From positions 1 through 64,000 of the forward strand of contig DASYVJ010000099.1 of assembly GCA_035937155.1 (NCBI GenBank): DNA of 64,000 nucleotides. The letters run 5' to 3'. Shown one piece after another: positions 62,838 to 64,000 of the stretch. Position 1 is the first letter of the stretch. Every line of letters begins with the position of its first letter. The notes below the pieces were generated by a model. It ran no database searches. It was not told the DNA's origin and saw nothing but the letters and a program-made list of their open reading frames with translations. Origin of the DNA: Palsa-870 sp035937155. GTDB lineage: Bacteria > Chloroflexota > Dormibacteria > Dormibacterales > Dormibacteraceae. Made by a program: the position numbers and the translations under genes.

Positions 62838-64000
62838 ATGACCGAGAAGGCAGATATCGTCGTTGCGGGCGCCGGACACAACAGCCTCATCACCGCTGCC
62901 TACCTGGCGAAGGCCGGTTACTCGGTGATCGTGCTAGACGCGCGGCCCATTCCTGGTGGCGGCGCGTCGACGGAGGAACCCCTGCTGCCCGGCTATCTGA
63001 TCGACACCTGCTCGACAGGTCACACCCTGATCCGCGTCAACCCGCTCCTGACCAAAGACGAGCTCGGGCTGCACAGCAAGTACGGCTTGACCTATGTCGA
63101 GCCCGATCCTGTTGCGCACGTCGCTTTTCCCGACGGTGAGTACTTCACACACTGGCTCGACTTCGATCGGACGTGCGAGGAAATCGCCAGGTTCTCCAAA
63201 CACGATGCCGAGGCCTATCGCCGGATGATGGGCGAGTACGACCAGGTGAAGGGTGCCTACAGCGCGGCGCGTTTCACTCCTCCTGGAATTGGCCCGTCAC
63301 TCCACGAGAGGCTGTTGCAGACGCCGCACGGTCAGAAATGGATGCGGATCGAGGCGATGAGCTCCTGGGACGTGATCCGCCACTCGTTCGAGGACCGCCA
63401 CATCCAGGCCTACATGCTGTGGCAGGCTTTCATGACCGTCCAGGCTGTGGACGCGCTCGGCTCTGGCGAGCTCGCGTACTCGATCATCTATGGTCGCCAG
63501 CAGCGCAGCTGGAGCGTCCCGGTGGGGGGTTCCGGCAAGCTCACGGACGGCCTCACCGCATTCCTGGAGGAACACGGTGCGCGCATCCTGTGCGACCGCA
63601 AGGTGGCGAAGCTCGTGCTCGAGAACGGCCGCTGCGCCGGCGTCGAGACCGAAGACGGCGAGCGATATCTCGCCTCGAAGGCGGTTGTGTCGACCATCCA
63701 CGTCAAGCATCTGATCGACATGGCGCCCCATGACGCGTGGCCGGAAGACTTCCACTATGGGGTGGAGACGTATGACATCGGCATCACCAACATGGGCGTG
63801 TACATCGCGTCCACGGAACCGCCCGAGTTCGCGACCCGAGGAGGGACGCAGTCCGCGGTGTCGGCCGGGATGGTGGGCTGGCCCGAGGATATGGTTCGGA
63901 TCGGGAGAGACATAAAGGACGGCAAGTTCATCACCGGCGTGCCCTGGCTTCTCGTCGCGACCCCGACCCTGGTGGATCCCTCGCGCGCGCCCCACGGCCA
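62838..64000 (+). CDS. FAD-dependent oxidoreductase, phytoene desaturase-like (partial)
   Basis: 387 codons visible; the gene continues past the right edge. ATG 62838 follows AAGGGGAG at nine bases and lies four bases after the livF stop. N-terminal FAD motif IVVAGAGHNSLITAAYLAKA, then VLDARPIPGGGASTEEP, and PVGGSGKLTDGLTAFLEEHG as in carotenoid-desaturase-like NAD(P)/FAD oxidoreductases (NCBI-style phytoene dehydrogenase family, often not acting on carotenoids). Co-transcription with an importer suggests it oxidises the imported compound. Confidence 0.85.
   Translation, partial: MTEKADIVVAGAGHNSLITAAYLAKAGYSVIVLDARPIPGGGASTEEPLLPGYLIDTCSTGHTLIRVNPLLTKDELGLHSKYGLTYVEPDPVAHVAFPDGEYFTHWLDFDRTCEEIARFSKHDAEAYRRMMGEYDQVKGAYSAARFTPPGIGPSLHERLLQTPHGQKWMRIEAMSSWDVIRHSFEDRHIQAYMLWQAFMTVQAVDALGSGELAYSIIYGRQQRSWSVPVGGSGKLTDGLTAFLEEHGARILCDRKVAKLVLENGRCAGVETEDGERYLASKAVVSTIHVKHLIDMAPHDAWPEDFHYGVETYDIGITNMGVYIASTEPPEFATRGGTQSAVSAGMVGWPEDMVRIGRDIKDGKFITGVPWLLVATPTLVDPSRAPHG

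Overview
The window reads as a chromosomal segment of a high-GC, F420-using soil bacterium of the Gram-positive/Terrabacteria side of the tree. Chloroflexota, Candidatus Dormibacterota or a deep actinobacterial relative fit best; this is inferred from a coproporphyrin-type heme branch (HemQ), an LLM flavoenzyme of F420 type, a CGAAC-N4-GTTCG-like SOS box, many GTG/TTG starts and 1-4 nt stop/start overlaps. No rRNA, tRNA, CRISPR array, IS element or prophage was seen.

Region 1 (1-6116) is accessory: the edge of an APC amino-acid permease, a transglutaminase next to a doubly frameshifted circularly permuted ATP-grasp gene, an aldo/keto reductase, an FAD monooxygenase, a YjbQ protein and a DedA gene with an in-frame stop.

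Region 2 (6117-20169) is one long forward run with mostly overlapping genes. A short leader ORF with clustered Cys codons and hairpins precedes sulfite reductase (cysI), APS reductase (cysH), an SsuABC-like ABC transporter, a fused APS kinase-ATP sulfurylase, a siroheme synthase, then hemC, hemD, hemB, hemQ, hemE, hemH and a response regulator. Sulfate assimilation and the tetrapyrroles it needs thus appear to be co-expressed, possibly under cysteine-dependent attenuation.

Region 3 (20182-31778) carries methylglyoxal synthase, a methyltransferase, a LapA/PAP2 pair, and a reverse-strand seven-gene polyphosphate/phospholipid operon (PPK2, DUF1206, PAP2, PPK1, DAG kinase, PAP2, PAP2) divergent from a phospholipase D-like gene.

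Region 4 (31792-43097) mixes broken genes (TMEM175, DUF1697, a secreted PKD/lectin protein, an epimerase remnant) with intact MarR, SDR, DinB (with SOS box), PEP carboxylase and an ABC exporter. An 81-83 bp repeat lies between SDR and dinB and recurs, inverted, at 55.7 kb.

Region 5 (43178-64000) is a catabolic cluster of about 20 genes around a LacI-type regulator: aminotransferase, ThDP enzyme, three 3-HIBADH-like dehydrogenases, two M24 pita-bread proteins with altered metal ligands, a hydratase/FAH protein, cupin, three paralogous C-C hydrolase-like alpha/beta hydrolases, an LLM oxidoreductase, a branched-chain-type ABC importer and an FAD oxidoreductase. Four near-identical palindromes related to GCAAACGTTTGC sit in four promoter regions of the cluster, two of them just downstream of good -35/-10 boxes, so the cluster looks like one LacI regulon for an unidentified substrate.
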